A stretch of DNA of 64,000 bases from Dyadobacter sp. 676 (GTDB lineage: Bacteria > Bacteroidota > Bacteroidia > Cytophagales > Spirosomataceae). Under the pieces are notes generated by a model. It did not search any database. It was not told the DNA's origin and saw only the letters and a list, made by a program, of their open reading frames with translations. Positions 44,842 through 54,532 of this stretch are shown here, one piece after another. Within the stretch, counting starts at the first letter, position 1. Each line of letters starts with the position of its first letter. The stretch spans positions 5,253,001 through 5,317,000 of the forward strand of contig NZ_CP159289.1 of NCBI RefSeq assembly GCF_040448675.1. The letters run 5' to 3'. Both the position numbers and the translations under genes were made by a program.

Positions 44842-45920
44842 TTTACATCGGTGCCGAGGTGATCGTCAGCCCGTTAGGCGACAGCGTGGAGGCCAACTGG
44901 GAGGCGCTTTCCGCCAACCGCAGCGGCATTGCGCTTACGCCGGGCGCGGGCTTCGGTGGCGAGGATATGCATTTGTCGAAAATCGCAGGCCTGAACGGCC
45001 CGTTGCGCTTTCAGCAGCTGGTAATCAGGGCGCTATCGGCTCTTGCCCAGCAGGTCGACCGGTCAATCCTGGCCTCCGGCCGGACCATCGTCCTGATCAG
45101 TTCCACCAAAGGCGAACTGGACGATAATCTGAACGATCAATTCGGCGGGGCCTGCGAAGCGGTAATGCGGCAGTTTGGTCTGGCGCATTACCCGATGGTG
45201 ATCTCAAATGCCTGTATTTCAGGAGTTCTTACGCTGAACACCGCGGGGAATATGGTCGCGGCCGGTCAATATGAGCATGTGATTGTAATCGGCTGCGACG
45301 TCGCGTCCGACTTTGTGCTCTATGGTTTTCAATCCCTTTTTGCCGTAAGTGACAAGCCTTGTGCTCCGTTCGATGCGGCGCGTAAAGGCATTACATTGGG
45401 CGAGGGCTGCGGTGCGATGTTGGTTTCGGGCATAAAGGCGGTTTTCGCAAATTCGCCTCTTGAACTGCTTACAGGTACAAGCGCCAATGACGCGAACCAT
45501 ATTTCGGGACCGTCGCGGACAGGCGAGGGGCTGGTGAGAAGCGTAAGCCGGACGATGGCAAACCACGGAATCGATATCCGCGAAATCGATTTTATCTGTG
45601 CGCACGGCACGGGCACGGTTTTCAACGACGAAATGGAGGCCATCGCATTTGACCGGCTTGGATTGCCCGACAAGCCGCTGAACAGCCTGAAAGGCTATTT
45701 CGGACATACGCTCGGCGCAGCCGGCGTAATTGAAACAGCTGTTTGCCTGCAAATGATACGAAACGAAATGCTGATCAAAAGTCTGGGCTACCATGAAACG
45801 GGCACGTCCAAACCTTTGAATATCATTCGCGAAAACAAACCGGAAAAATTGCGGACGGTACTGAAAACCGCCTCGGGCTTTGGCGGGGGCAACGCGTCGT
45901 TGATGATCAGGTATTTATGA
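44838..45920 (+). CDS. beta-ketoacyl synthase 2, pigment cluster, 360 aa
   Basis: The nucleophile Cys is in ISNACISGVLTLNTA, the two His in ICAHGTGTVFNDEM and YFGHTLGAAGVIETA, so the Cys-His-His set is complete. It is somewhat shorter than FabF (about 410) and lacks part of the N-terminal region. The start at 44838 is chosen because it overlaps the thioesterase stop as ATGA. It is probably an elongation or priming ketosynthase. Confidence 0.85.
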   Translation: MIYIGAEVIVSPLGDSVEANWEALSANRSGIALTPGAGFGGEDMHLSKIAGLNGPLRFQQLVIRALSALAQQVDRSILASGRTIVLISSTKGELDDNLNDQFGGACEAVMRQFGLAHYPMVISNACISGVLTLNTAGNMVAAGQYEHVIVIGCDVASDFVLYGFQSLFAVSDKPCAPFDAARKGITLGEGCGAMLVSGIKAVFANSPLELLTGTSANDANHISGPSRTGEGLVRSVSRTMANHGIDIREIDFICAHGTGTVFNDEMEAIAFDRLGLPDKPLNSLKGYFGHTLGAAGVIETAVCLQMIRNEMLIKSLGYHETGTSKPLNIIRENKPEKLRTVLKTASGFGGGNASLMIRYL

Positions 45921-46543
45921 AAGTAATAACAGCATATTGCAATCTGCGGGCGGATGAATGTCTGGTGAATGGCGAGCTGGTCGCGAGGCGCGATGCGGGC
46001 TCGGAGGATTCCTGGTTCAAGCAGATTTACCGCAAGCAGGGATTGACATATCCCAAGTTTTACAAGATGGACGTGCTTTCCCAGGCAGGTTACCTGGCTT
46101 CGGAGCTGATCAAACGCGCCAATCCGGGCATTACCGGTGCGTATGCCGATGACGAAATTGCGATGGTATTTGCGAATGCGTCGTCGAGTGCGGAAACCGA
46201 CCGCCGTTTTACACAGTCCTATAAAGATGGCGGCTCGCCGAGCCCTTCGCTTTTTGTATACACATTACCCAATATCGTGCTGGGAGAAATAGCCATTCTC
46301 AACAAATGGTTCGGTGAAAATATGTTTGCCGTTTTGCCTAACTTCGCCCCCGGTTTTTACCTGAATTACGGGCAAATCCTGTTCGGCTCCGGCAGCCGCG
46401 CATTGCTCGGCGGATGGCTGGAAGTGACGGCGAATACTACCGATGTATTTCTTTTCACGGTGGAGGACAAAGGAGGCAATGTGGAATTTAACCGGGAAAA
46501 TCTCCTTCGCCTGTCGCAAGCCGCTGCACAGGTAACATCTTAA
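45917..46543 (+). CDS. short ketosynthase-like protein, pigment cluster, 208 aa
   Basis: The chain resembles the N-terminal half of a ketosynthase (YPKFYKMDVLSQAGYLASEL, DDEIAMVFANASSSAETDRR, SPSLFVYTLPNIVLGEIA) but has no active-site Cys or the C-terminal half. Similar short proteins occur in flexirubin-type clusters and may help other ketosynthases or bind ACP. It overlaps the preceding gene by four bases and precedes the second ACP. Confidence 0.7.
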   Translation: MKVITAYCNLRADECLVNGELVARRDAGSEDSWFKQIYRKQGLTYPKFYKMDVLSQAGYLASELIKRANPGITGAYADDEIAMVFANASSSAETDRRFTQSYKDGGSPSPSLFVYTLPNIVLGEIAILNKWFGENMFAVLPNFAPGFYLNYGQILFGSGSRALLGGWLEVTANTTDVFLFTVEDKGGNVEFNRENLLRLSQAAAQVTS

Positions 46544-46565
46544 CTGGGACTCAATTATTACAAGT

Positions 46566-46826
46566 ATGGATAGTTTAAAAGAAGATCTTAAAAAACAGAT
46601 TATCGAACAGCTCAACCTGGAAGACCTGACTGTGGCCGACATCGCCGACGACGCGCTGCTTTTCAATGATCAGGGGCTGGGACTGGACTCGATCGATGCG
46701 CTGGAACTCATCGTGCTTCTGGAAAAATACCACGGCATCCAGCTTACCAATCCTGAGGAAGGAAAGGAAGCGTTCAAGTCTGTGAACACGATGGCAGAGT
46801 ATATCCGTAAAAGAAAAGAAGCTTAA
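46566..46826 (+). CDS. acyl carrier protein 2, pigment cluster, 86 aa
   Basis: The phosphopantetheine Ser is in GLGLDSIDALELIVLLEK. The rest follows the ACP pattern, with an extended acidic last helix (EEGKEAFKSVNTMAEYI). It lies six bases before the third ketosynthase, which is its likely partner. Confidence 0.9.
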   Translation: MDSLKEDLKKQIIEQLNLEDLTVADIADDALLFNDQGLGLDSIDALELIVLLEKYHGIQLTNPEEGKEAFKSVNTMAEYIRKRKEA

Positions 46827-46832
46827 TACCGA

Positions 46833-48014
46833 ATGGGCGTTTGCATAACCGGTATCGGCGTGGTGTCGGCCATCGGCATGTCGGTGGCGGAAAACCTGCG
46901 GGCTTTGCAGGAAGGCAAAACGGGCATTGGGCCCGTGCGTTATCTGCGGGGCAGCAAAGCTCCGCTGGCCGGGGAAGTAAAAGCTTCCAACGACGACCTG
47001 CGCAATGCGCTGAACGTTGGCACCGGATACGTTTCGCGGACTTCCCTGTTGGGTTTGCAGGCGGCACGCGAGGCCTGGGGCGGCAACAAGCGTTCCGGCG
47101 TGCTCCGAACCGGCATTATTTCCGCGACGTCTGTCGGTGGGATGGATCGCAGCGAGGTTTTTTATAAGGATTACCTTTCCCGAAATACGCCCGACTACAA
47201 GTTGCTGACCACACACGACAGTGGCAGCACTACCGAGCGGATCGCAAAGGAGCTGGGCATTACGGGTTATATCAATACCCTTTCGACGGCCTGTTCGTCC
47301 GGCGCGAATGCGATTATGCTGGGTGCGCGCCTGATCCTTCAGGGCACGCTCGACCGCGTGCTCGTGGGCGGTTCCGACGCATTGAGCGGTTTCACGATCG
47401 ACGGGTTCCGGTCGCTGATGATTTACGACGATCAATGGTGCAGGCCGTTCGACGAAACCCGCGCGGGACTGAACCTGGGCGAAGGCGCGGGATTTTTGTT
47501 GCTGGAAGGCGGCAAGAGCCTCGAAATTACCGGTAACCGGCCAATTTGCCGGGTGAGCGGCTGGGCCAATGCGGCGGATGCCTATCACCAGACCGCGTCG
47601 TCGCCGGACGGAAAGGGCGCCACGCTGGCGATCGAAAACGCGATCCGACGCGCCGGGGTCGATACGGGCGGGATCTCGTATGTGAATGCCCATGGTACGG
47701 GCACGAAAAACAACGACCATTCCGAATCGGTGGCATTGAAAAACGTTTTCGGCGACCGCATTCCGCCATTCAGCTCCACCAAGGCCTTTACGGGGCACAC
47801 ATTGGCCGCGGCCGGCGCTATCGAGGCGGTATTTTCGGTATTATCCATTCAAAATAACCTGCTTTTCCCGAATCTCAACTACCGGAACCCGATCGCGGAA
47901 ACGGGCCTTGTGCCGGTAACGCAGCTGGAAACGGGAAACGTGAAGGCAGTTCTTTCGAACTCGTTCGGATTTGGCGGAAATAATTCATCGTTGATTTTTA
48001 CAAGATATGAGTAA
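46833..48014 (+). CDS. beta-ketoacyl synthase 3, pigment cluster, 393 aa
   Basis: A full FabF-like enzyme: Cys in LSTACSSGANAIMLGA, His in YVNAHGTGTKNNDHSE and His in TKAFTGHTLAAAGAIEA. The N-terminus MGVCITGIGVVSAIG is typical. It overlaps the following chain-length-factor-like gene by eight bases, and the two may work as a heterodimer as in aryl polyene and type II PKS systems. Confidence 0.88.
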   Translation: MGVCITGIGVVSAIGMSVAENLRALQEGKTGIGPVRYLRGSKAPLAGEVKASNDDLRNALNVGTGYVSRTSLLGLQAAREAWGGNKRSGVLRTGIISATSVGGMDRSEVFYKDYLSRNTPDYKLLTTHDSGSTTERIAKELGITGYINTLSTACSSGANAIMLGARLILQGTLDRVLVGGSDALSGFTIDGFRSLMIYDDQWCRPFDETRAGLNLGEGAGFLLLEGGKSLEITGNRPICRVSGWANAADAYHQTASSPDGKGATLAIENAIRRAGVDTGGISYVNAHGTGTKNNDHSESVALKNVFGDRIPPFSSTKAFTGHTLAAAGAIEAVFSVLSIQNNLLFPNLNYRNPIAETGLVPVTQLETGNVKAVLSNSFGFGGNNSSLIFTRYE

Positions 48015-48942
48015 GCCAGCCTTGTACATCGCGGGCGCGTCCACGATCTCGCACCAGCCCACCTTCCGCAATCCGGGTTTTTCAGCGGCGTTGGGGCCGG
48101 TTGGCGCTGCATCCGCATTGATTAACCCTGATTATAAGGAATATATAGATGCCGGATTGTTACGCCGGATGAGCAAGGTCCTGCGCATGTCGGTGGCTTG
48201 CGCCAGGGATTGCATCGCACAGGCGGGCATTGAGCAGCCGGACGCGATCGTGGTAGGCACCGGGCTGGGATGTTTGCAGGATACCGAAAAGTTTCTCAAT
48301 ACTTCGCTGACCGTCGAAGGCTTGCTTCCGCCCACTTCATTCATCCAGTCGACGCACAATACCATGGCCGGGCAAATTTCGCTCAGCATCGGTAATCATG
48401 GCTATAATATGACCCACACGCAGAACACGCTTTCTTTCGAACACGCGCTGCTCGACGCCTCGATGCTTTTGCGGGAAGGCGACCGCAACGTACTCGTGGG
48501 CGCGGCCGACGAACATATTGAAATTCTGGACGATATAGCCGGGCGGTTAGGATTAGAAGCGGCCTCGCCGCTGACATCGGGCGCCTCCTTTTTTATACTT
48601 TCCAACGAAAATACAGGTAACGCCCTGGGCAAACTTGCCGACGTTTACACTTGCGGCGGGACCGGCAGCATACGGGAAGAAATCGATGCGTTTCTCGACA
48701 GGAATGGTCTGCGGGCCGGGGACATTGATCTGGCGCTGTATGCGGGCGATTCTGTACACGGGGCGGCAAGCAATGTCAGCTACGCGGCGCTTTCCGGCGT
48801 GTATGCGACAGCCTCCGCATTTGCACTGCATTATGCGGCGGATGTGTTGGGAAGCGGTGTCGGCGTCAGAAACGTGCTGATTTGCAATACGCTGCGAAAA
48901 AATAATTTGGGACTAACTTTACTGAAAGCCGTTGAAGCATAA
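48007..48942 (+). CDS. chain-length-factor-like ketosynthase without active-site Cys, 311 aa
   Basis: The fold is that of beta-ketoacyl synthases (VVGTGLGCLQDTEKFLNTSL, LLPPTSFIQSTHNTMAGQ), but the nucleophile position reads GYNMTHTQNTLSFEHALLD with no Cys. It pairs in sequence type with the gene at 31283 at the other end of the cluster. By analogy with chain-length factors it should set product length with the ketosynthase encoded directly before it. Confidence 0.78.
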   Translation: MSKPALYIAGASTISHQPTFRNPGFSAALGPVGAASALINPDYKEYIDAGLLRRMSKVLRMSVACARDCIAQAGIEQPDAIVVGTGLGCLQDTEKFLNTSLTVEGLLPPTSFIQSTHNTMAGQISLSIGNHGYNMTHTQNTLSFEHALLDASMLLREGDRNVLVGAADEHIEILDDIAGRLGLEAASPLTSGASFFILSNENTGNALGKLADVYTCGGTGSIREEIDAFLDRNGLRAGDIDLALYAGDSVHGAASNVSYAALSGVYATASAFALHYAADVLGSGVGVRNVLICNTLRKNNLGLTLLKAVEA

Positions 48943-49717
48943 CCTCCTTCTGTTTTTCTGCATTACAGCCGCGGCCCTCGGTTCCATTATTTTTTGGGAA
49001 ACAGATTACCTGTGGCTTGTGCTGGCCACGATTGCATTGCTCTTTGTAAGCATAACAGCCTACGGATCGGCGCAGATACAGGCGAACTACTTTGTGAAAT
49101 CAATTAATAAGGTTAACCGCGGCGCGGGCCGGGGAAAAGCCGTTGCACTGACATTCGACGACGGTCCCGATCCGGATTCTACCCCACGCATCCTGGATAC
49201 ATTGAAAGCGAATAACCTGAAAGCCACATTTTTTGTGATAGGCAAAAAGGCGGCCGACCATCCCGGGCTATTGCAGCGGATAGTAGAGGAAGGGCATACG
49301 GTCGCAAACCATTCGTACAGCCATCACTACCTGATCGCCTTGTTTTCGGTCAGGAAATTAAAGAACGATATTCAGCGCTGTAATGAAACGATCCGCGATA
49401 TTACCGGCTGTACGCCCGTGTTTTTCAGGCCGCCTTTCGGGGTTACAAACCCGCGTTACGCGGCTGTTTTGAAAGACTTGCAAATGCAGTCCATTGGCTG
49501 GTCGCTCAGGAGCATGGACACGCGCGCGAAGAACAAATACCAGCTCATTCAGAAAATTATTTCAAAATTAAAACCCCGGGACATCGTTCTGTTTCATGAC
49601 CGTCTACCGCTGACCGCCGATTCGCTGAGCGACATTATCGGGCATTGTCGTGAAATGGGTATTCAAATAGAACCGCTCCCGCGACTGATCGGGAAGGAAC
49701 CTTATGAACAGTATTAA
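48932..49717 (+). CDS. polysaccharide deacetylase family membrane protein, pigment cluster, 261 aa
   Basis: Two hydrophobic segments at the N-terminus anchor the protein. The NodB homology domain shows LTFDDGPDPDS (metal-binding Asp), HTVANHSYSHHYL (two His), FFRPPFGVTNPRY and DIVLFHDRLP. It thus looks like an active metal-dependent deacetylase of the NodB type. Its role in pigment clusters is unknown; removal of an acyl or acetyl group from the lipid acceptor is one idea. The start is TTG at 48932, since no ATG precedes the hydrophobic region. Confidence 0.82.
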   Translation: MKHNLLLFFCITAAALGSIIFWETDYLWLVLATIALLFVSITAYGSAQIQANYFVKSINKVNRGAGRGKAVALTFDDGPDPDSTPRILDTLKANNLKATFFVIGKKAADHPGLLQRIVEEGHTVANHSYSHHYLIALFSVRKLKNDIQRCNETIRDITGCTPVFFRPPFGVTNPRYAAVLKDLQMQSIGWSLRSMDTRAKNKYQLIQKIISKLKPRDIVLFHDRLPLTADSLSDIIGHCREMGIQIEPLPRLIGKEPYEQY

Positions 49718-50336
49718 AGCATTGTTTGTCGGTGTGTTTGCGCTGGTGTTCGGTTGTGTGCAGGCGCAGTCGTTCAGGCCGGTGGCCAACCCGGAAAAAG
49801 TACTGGCCGACCTGCGGAAAACTTCGCATGCCACCACGTCCATTCAGGCATGGTTTACCGAAGAAAAGCACTTGGCCGTGCTGAAAGAGCCGGAGAAATC
49901 GTCGGGTGTATTCTATTACCAGCAAAAGGACAAAATGCGTTGGGAGCAACGGACGCCATCGAAGTACATAATCCTGATCAACGGCGACAAATTGCGGGTG
50001 CAGGAGGGCAATAAGGAAAAGAACGTAGGACAGGCGGGGCGGATGGCCGCGCAGGTCAAGGAGCTCATGATCGGCCTGGTGAATGGCGATTTCCAGCAGA
50101 ACAAAGGGTTTTCGTCGACAGTTCTGGAAGACAGCGACGATTACCAGATCGTGCTGACGCCGGTGAACCGCCGTTTGAAAAATATCTATTCCAAAATTGC
50201 GATGAACTTCTCCAAAACTTCGCTGCGCTTGAAGGAGCTTTCCTTCTTCGAAAAAGGCGGCGACAAAAGCATTATGAAGTTCCAGCAGGAAAAATTCAAT
50301 CAGCCGATCTCCGAAAACCTTTTCAAAGACCTTTAA
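49704..50336 (+). CDS. LolA-like periplasmic lipid-carrier protein, pigment cluster, 210 aa
   Basis: A signal peptide (MNSIKALFVGVFALVFGCVQ, cleaved near AQS) leads into a beta-rich chain with SIQAWFTEEKHLAVLKEPE, KSSGVFYYQQKDKMRWEQ and PSKYIILINGDKLRVQE, the pattern of LolA-fold outer-membrane lipoprotein carriers. Such proteins are common in aryl-polyene clusters, where they probably carry the hydrophobic product across the periplasm. It overlaps the deacetylase gene by 14 bases. Confidence 0.85.
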   Translation: MNSIKALFVGVFALVFGCVQAQSFRPVANPEKVLADLRKTSHATTSIQAWFTEEKHLAVLKEPEKSSGVFYYQQKDKMRWEQRTPSKYIILINGDKLRVQEGNKEKNVGQAGRMAAQVKELMIGLVNGDFQQNKGFSSTVLEDSDDYQIVLTPVNRRLKNIYSKIAMNFSKTSLRLKELSFFEKGGDKSIMKFQQEKFNQPISENLFKDL

Positions 50337-50340
50337 CATC

Positions 50341-50707
50341 ATGCCTTTGAGCAGTCTTTATACTATTACCAACCTGGACGAGGCCCCCCGGACAGATTAG
50401 TTGTACCGTAGGAATCGATGCCACCCATCCCGTATTTCAGGGACATTTCCCGGGCTCCCCTGTGCTTCCGGGCGTTGTGCAATTGGAGATAGTGAAGGCG
50501 GTTTTGTCCAAAGCGTTCGGTAAGGCATTCGCCTTGCGGGAAATGAGCAGCTGCAAGTTCCTGGAAGTATTTAACCCCACCGAAACACCCGAACTGACGA
50601 TTCAAATTCAATACAAAGGGGACGAGCTACTGGACGTGAGCGCGTCGGGCAAGTACGGTGAAAAGACCTACTTCAAAGCCAGGGCCGGTTTTCGTTCGCT
50701 TCTTTAA
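50341..50707 (+). CDS. FabZ-like hotdog dehydratase, frameshifted at a C run, about 121 aa
   Basis: The first frame, MPLSSLYTITNLDEAP, stops at 50400. Removing one C from the run of six at 50384-50389 restores GQISCTVGIDATHPVFQG and HFPGSPVLPGVVQLEIV, the hallmark of FabZ dehydratases with its catalytic His and Glu, running to 50707. It probably supplies a second dehydration activity in polyene synthesis. The shift is most likely a sequence error. Confidence 0.78.
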
Positions 50708-50726
50708 CCTTCAATTTAAAGCCATA

Positions 50727-51887
50727 ATGACGCTGTCGGAAATTCGATGCTGTGTGATCATTCCTACCTATAACAATCGCAACACGTTGCGGCGGGTGAT
50801 CGACGGCGTTTTGCAGCATGCGACGGGCCAGGAGGTGATCGTTGTAAACGACGGTTCGACCGACGACACGGCCCGGATTCTGGGGGGCTACGGGTCGAAG
50901 ATCAGGGTACTGGACAATACCGTGAACAAAGGCAAGGGCTTTTCGCTCAGAAAGGCATTTGCGGAGGCGGTCCGGCTGGGTTTCGAGAATGCCATCACCA
51001 TTGATTCCGACGGACAGCATTTACCTTCCGATATTCCTCTTTTTATCGAGGCGGCCCGGCAGAATCCGGGCGCTTTATTGATGGGCTCGCGGAATATGAA
51101 GCAGGAAGGCGTGCCGGGCAAGAGCTCATTCGGTAACAAGTTTTCCAATTTCTGGTTCAAATTGGAAACCGGCCTCACACTGCCCGATACACAAACCGGC
51201 TTCCGGCTTTACCCGCTCGGGCCATTAAAGCGCATGTCGCTTTTCACTACCAAATTTGAGACGGAAATCGAGGTGATCGTCAAAATGGCATGGAAAGACG
51301 TGCCCATAATCCCGATCGATATCCAGGTTATTTATGATAAGGACGAGCGCGTAACGCATTTCCGTCCATTCCGGGACTTTACGCGCATCAGCATCCTCAA
51401 TACCTGGCTGGTTACGCTTACGCTGGTATATTATCTTCCCCGCCGCCTCTTTCGCTACATCCGGAAGAAAGGGCTCTGGAAGATCATCCGCGAGGAGGCC
51501 GTAAAGCCCGGCGAGAGTAACCTGAGCAAGGCCAGGTCGGTTGGGTTCGGCTTCTTTATGGGTATCGTCCCGATCTGGGGATTCCAGCTGATGGTAGGCA
51601 TTCCGCTTTCGATCCTTTTCAGGATGAACAAGGTACTTTTCCTCACCGCGGCGCACATCAGCATTCCACCGGCGATTCCCTTTATTATTTACGCAAGCTA
51701 TAAATTCGGCGGACTGTTTTACCGGAACGGCGCGCAGATCACGTCCTGGGAAAACCTCACACTGAAGTCCATTCATGTCAACTTAGTACAATATCTGATA
51801 GGTGGCACACTTCTTGCGGCAGCAGCCGGAGCCGTGGGTTTCGTGGCTAGCTTCGTACTGCTCTCCCTGCTTCGCCCGAAGCGATAA
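50727..51887 (+). CDS. glycosyltransferase family 2 fused to DUF2062, pigment cluster, 386 aa
   Basis: The GT-A part reads CCVIIPTYNNRNTLRRVIDG, VIVVNDGSTDDTA, the metal-site TIDSDGQH and the TGFRLYPL region (residues 1-235). Residues about 255-386 are a DUF2062 membrane domain (SVGFGFFMGIVPIWGFQLMV, HISIPPAIPFIIYASY). This dolichol-phosphate-mannose-synthase-like fusion is found at the ends of aryl-polyene/flexirubin clusters, where a sugar may be added to the lipid anchor. ATG 50727 fits the family start. It is the last gene of the operon. Confidence 0.85.
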   Translation: MTLSEIRCCVIIPTYNNRNTLRRVIDGVLQHATGQEVIVVNDGSTDDTARILGGYGSKIRVLDNTVNKGKGFSLRKAFAEAVRLGFENAITIDSDGQHLPSDIPLFIEAARQNPGALLMGSRNMKQEGVPGKSSFGNKFSNFWFKLETGLTLPDTQTGFRLYPLGPLKRMSLFTTKFETEIEVIVKMAWKDVPIIPIDIQVIYDKDERVTHFRPFRDFTRISILNTWLVTLTLVYYLPRRLFRYIRKKGLWKIIREEAVKPGESNLSKARSVGFGFFMGIVPIWGFQLMVGIPLSILFRMNKVLFLTAAHISIPPAIPFIIYASYKFGGLFYRNGAQITSWENLTLKSIHVNLVQYLIGGTLLAAAAGAVGFVASFVLLSLLRPKR

Positions 51888-52168
51888 AACCCGCAATTTT
51901 TGCCTAAAATTTCATTGATTATCCCAATACAATCATTTTTTAATACCACAAATAGCGCCCACTGCGATGCCCCGTCGCTGCCTTCGTTATTCCTTGAGGA
52001 CCAGTTTGTTACTGAAAATCTGGTGCCGAAGGGGGTTAAAATCTCACGAAATTTTTATAAAATCTATACGAATTGATCAAAAATAAGGGTTTTGCGATTT
52101 TGATATGAGGTGCCTTTCTCTATATTTACGAGAATTATAAACCATTTAACCAAATTATCGATCGGAGC
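51888..52168. promoter_or_regulatory. intergenic region with candidate hppA promoter
   Basis: The only signal in this gap is TTTG at 52100-52103 and TATATTTA at 52122-52129 (seven of eight matches to TAnnTTTG), 18 bases apart and about 40 bases before the hppA ATG. No terminator for the pigment operon is evident. Confidence 0.45.
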
Positions 52169-54397
52169 ATGAGTAACATTACCTATTTAGTGCCGGCGTT
52201 AGGCCTTGTTGGCTTGCTGGTTATGTTCTTCAAAAGAGGCTGGGTTGTCCGGCAGGATGTAGGGAATCCTGAAATGAAAACCATAGCGGACGCAATTGCA
52301 GACGGTGCCCTGGCCTTCCTGAAAGCCGAATGGCGTGTACTCATTGTTTTTGGTCTGATCGTGAGCGTATTACTGGGCTACTCCGGTACGCTGGTTGAAA
52401 ATTCGAGCGCATTTATCGGTATTTCGTTTTTGGTGGGTGCATTCGTGTCCGCATTTGCGGGTTACATCGGGATGAATATCGCTACCAAATCCAACGTACG
52501 CACCACGCAGGCGGCGCGTACGAGTCTTACCAAAGCGCTCGAAGTCTCATTCACGGGCGGTTCCGTGATGGGGATCGGCGTGGCAAGCCTTGCGGTGCTC
52601 GGCCTGGGTGGTTTGTTTATCGTTTTGTATTCGATTTTTGTCGGGGACAGTACCGACGTAAATGGCCTGCCGATGGAGCGGGTGCTCGAAGTACTCGCCG
52701 GTTTCTCGCTGGGAGCCGAGTCGATAGCCCTTTTTGCCCGTGTGGGCGGCGGTATTTACACCAAAGCGGCCGATGTGGGCGCCGACCTTGTGGGTAAGGT
52801 AGAAGCCGGCATTCCCGAAGACGATCCGCGTAACCCGGCCACCATCGCCGACAACGTGGGCGATAATGTGGGCGACGTGGCCGGCATGGGCGCCGACCTT
52901 TTCGGTTCCTACGTGGCGACGATCCTTGCGACAATGGTATTGGGCCGCGAGATCGTTGCGAGCGGTACCGACAATTTCGGAGGCATCGCACCGATCCTGC
53001 TGCCCATGGTGATCGCCGGCGTAGGCCTGATTTCTTCGATCCTGGGAATGTTCCTCGTCCGCGTGAACGACGACCACGGAAATGTGCAGGCGGCACTGAA
53101 CCGTGGCAACTGGGGTTCGATCATTTTGGTATTGGTTATAAGCTATCCCCTCACGATGTGGATGTTGCCGGAAGGCAACCTGAATATTCGCGGTGTGGAT
53201 TTTACGGCGATGGACGTGTATTGGGCTATTCTGCTGGGTTCGGTTGTGGGAGCGATTATGTCGATGATTACGGAGTTTTATACAGCAATGGGTAAGCGGC
53301 CAGTGCAATCTATTGTAAACCAGTCTTCTACGGGCCACGCAACCAATATTATCGGCGGGCTGTCGGTGGGGATGGAATCCACGGTGGTGCCCACGCTCGT
53401 ACTGGCGGCGGGTATTTTCCTGAGCTATGAAGTTGCCGGTTTATACGGCGTAGCCATCGCAGCGGCGGGTATGATGGCTACAACGGCCATGCAGCTGGCT
53501 ATCGACGCATTCGGCCCGATTGCCGACAACGCCGGCGGGATCGCCGAAATGGCGCATTTGCCTGAAGAAGTCCGCGGCCGCACCGACATCCTGGATGCCG
53601 TCGGCAACACCACCGCCGCAACCGGTAAAGGCTTCGCCATCGCTTCCGCTGCGTTGACGTCCCTGGCATTGTTCGCGGCATTCTGCGGCGTGGCAGGGAT
53701 CAGCTCTATCGACATTTATAAGGCTAATGTGCTCGCAGGACTTTTTGTGGGGGCGATGATCCCTTTCATTTTCTCGTCTTTGGCCATTGCGGCGGTGGGT
53801 CGTGCGGCCATGAAAATGGTAGAGGAAGTGCGTCGCCAGTTCCGCGAGCTGCCGGGCATCATGGAGGGCCATACCAAGCCGGAATATGATAAATGCGTGG
53901 CGATTTCGACGCAGGCTTCGATCAGGGAGATGGTCGCCCCGGGGCTGATCGCGCTCATTGTTCCGGTGCTGGTGGGTTTCTTTTTCGGTCCCGAAGTGCT
54001 CGGCGGCACTTTGGCCGGTGTAACGGTTTCCGGTGTTTTGATGGGAATATTCCAGAACAATGCGGGCGGAGCCTGGGACAATGCTAAAAAATCTTTTGAA
54101 AAGGGCGTGGTAATCAACGGGGAAACTTACTATAAGAAGTCGGACCCGCATAAAGCCGCGGTTACCGGCGATACTGTTGGCGACCCGTTCAAAGATACGT
54201 CGGGCCCTTCGATGAACATTCTCATCAAGCTGATGTCGATCGTGTCGCTGGTAATCGCCCCGCACATCGGTACGGGGTCTCATAGCGCTGCAAGCGTAAA
54301 AGTTGAAGACAAAATGCAGGCAGTAACGGTAGCCGCGCATACGGATCAAAATGCCGATGCGGCGCCCGTGTCGCGTTTGGAAAGAAAAGGGGAATAA
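52169..54397 (+). CDS. hppA: membrane-bound proton- or sodium-pumping pyrophosphatase, 742 aa
   Basis: About sixteen membrane helices with the conserved pyrophosphate-binding motifs [20 protein letters not shown] and [18 protein letters not shown], and the late motifs [13 protein letters not shown] and [13 protein letters not shown]. In [10 protein letters not shown] the residue that distinguishes K+-independent enzymes (Lys) is Ala, so this is expected to be a K+-dependent pump. It uses pyrophosphate from biosynthesis to build an ion gradient. Whether H+ or Na+ is moved needs a close look at the gate Glu. It ends with an acidic tail and is followed by a terminator. Confidence 0.94.
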   Translation: MSNITYLVPALGLVGLLVMFFKRGWVVRQDVGNPEMKTIADAIADGALAFLKAEWRVLIVFGLIVSVLLGYSGTLVENSSAFIGISFLVGAFVSAFAGYIGMNIATKSNVRTTQAARTSLTKALEVSFTGGSVMGIGVASLAVLGLGGLFIVLYSIFVGDSTDVNGLPMERVLEVLAGFSLGAESIALFARVGGGIYTKAADVGADLVGKVEAGIPEDDPRNPATIADNVGDNVGDVAGMGADLFGSYVATILATMVLGREIVASGTDNFGGIAPILLPMVIAGVGLISSILGMFLVRVNDDHGNVQAALNRGNWGSIILVLVISYPLTMWMLPEGNLNIRGVDFTAMDVYWAILLGSVVGAIMSMITEFYTAMGKRPVQSIVNQSSTGHATNIIGGLSVGMESTVVPTLVLAAGIFLSYEVAGLYGVAIAAAGMMATTAMQLAIDAFGPIADNAGGIAEMAHLPEEVRGRTDILDAVGNTTAATGKGFAIASAALTSLALFAAFCGVAGISSIDIYKANVLAGLFVGAMIPFIFSSLAIAAVGRAAMKMVEEVRRQFRELPGIMEGHTKPEYDKCVAISTQASIREMVAPGLIALIVPVLVGFFFGPEVLGGTLAGVTVSGVLMGIFQNNAGGAWDNAKKSFEKGVVINGETYYKKSDPHKAAVTGDTVGDPFKDTSGPSMNILIKLMSIVSLVIAPHIGTGSHSAASVKVEDKMQAVTVAAHTDQNADAAPVSRLERKGE

Positions 54398-54418
54398 GCC
54401 TCTTTTGAAAGATATAGC

Positions 54419-54443
54419 AAAGCCCGGCGATGAGCCGGGCTTT
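54419..54443 (+). terminator. intrinsic terminator after hppA
   Basis: AAAGCCCGGC at 54419-54428 pairs with GCCGGGCTTT at 54434-54443 around the loop GATGA. The T tract is short because it is part of the stem. Confidence 0.75.
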
Positions 54444-54532
54444 ACCCAAATGCCCCCTGGGCATGCAACGACCAATACGTCGTTACAATAGCGTTTCGTC
54501 GTTGTTACATCCCTGACGTGCTAACGCGATTT

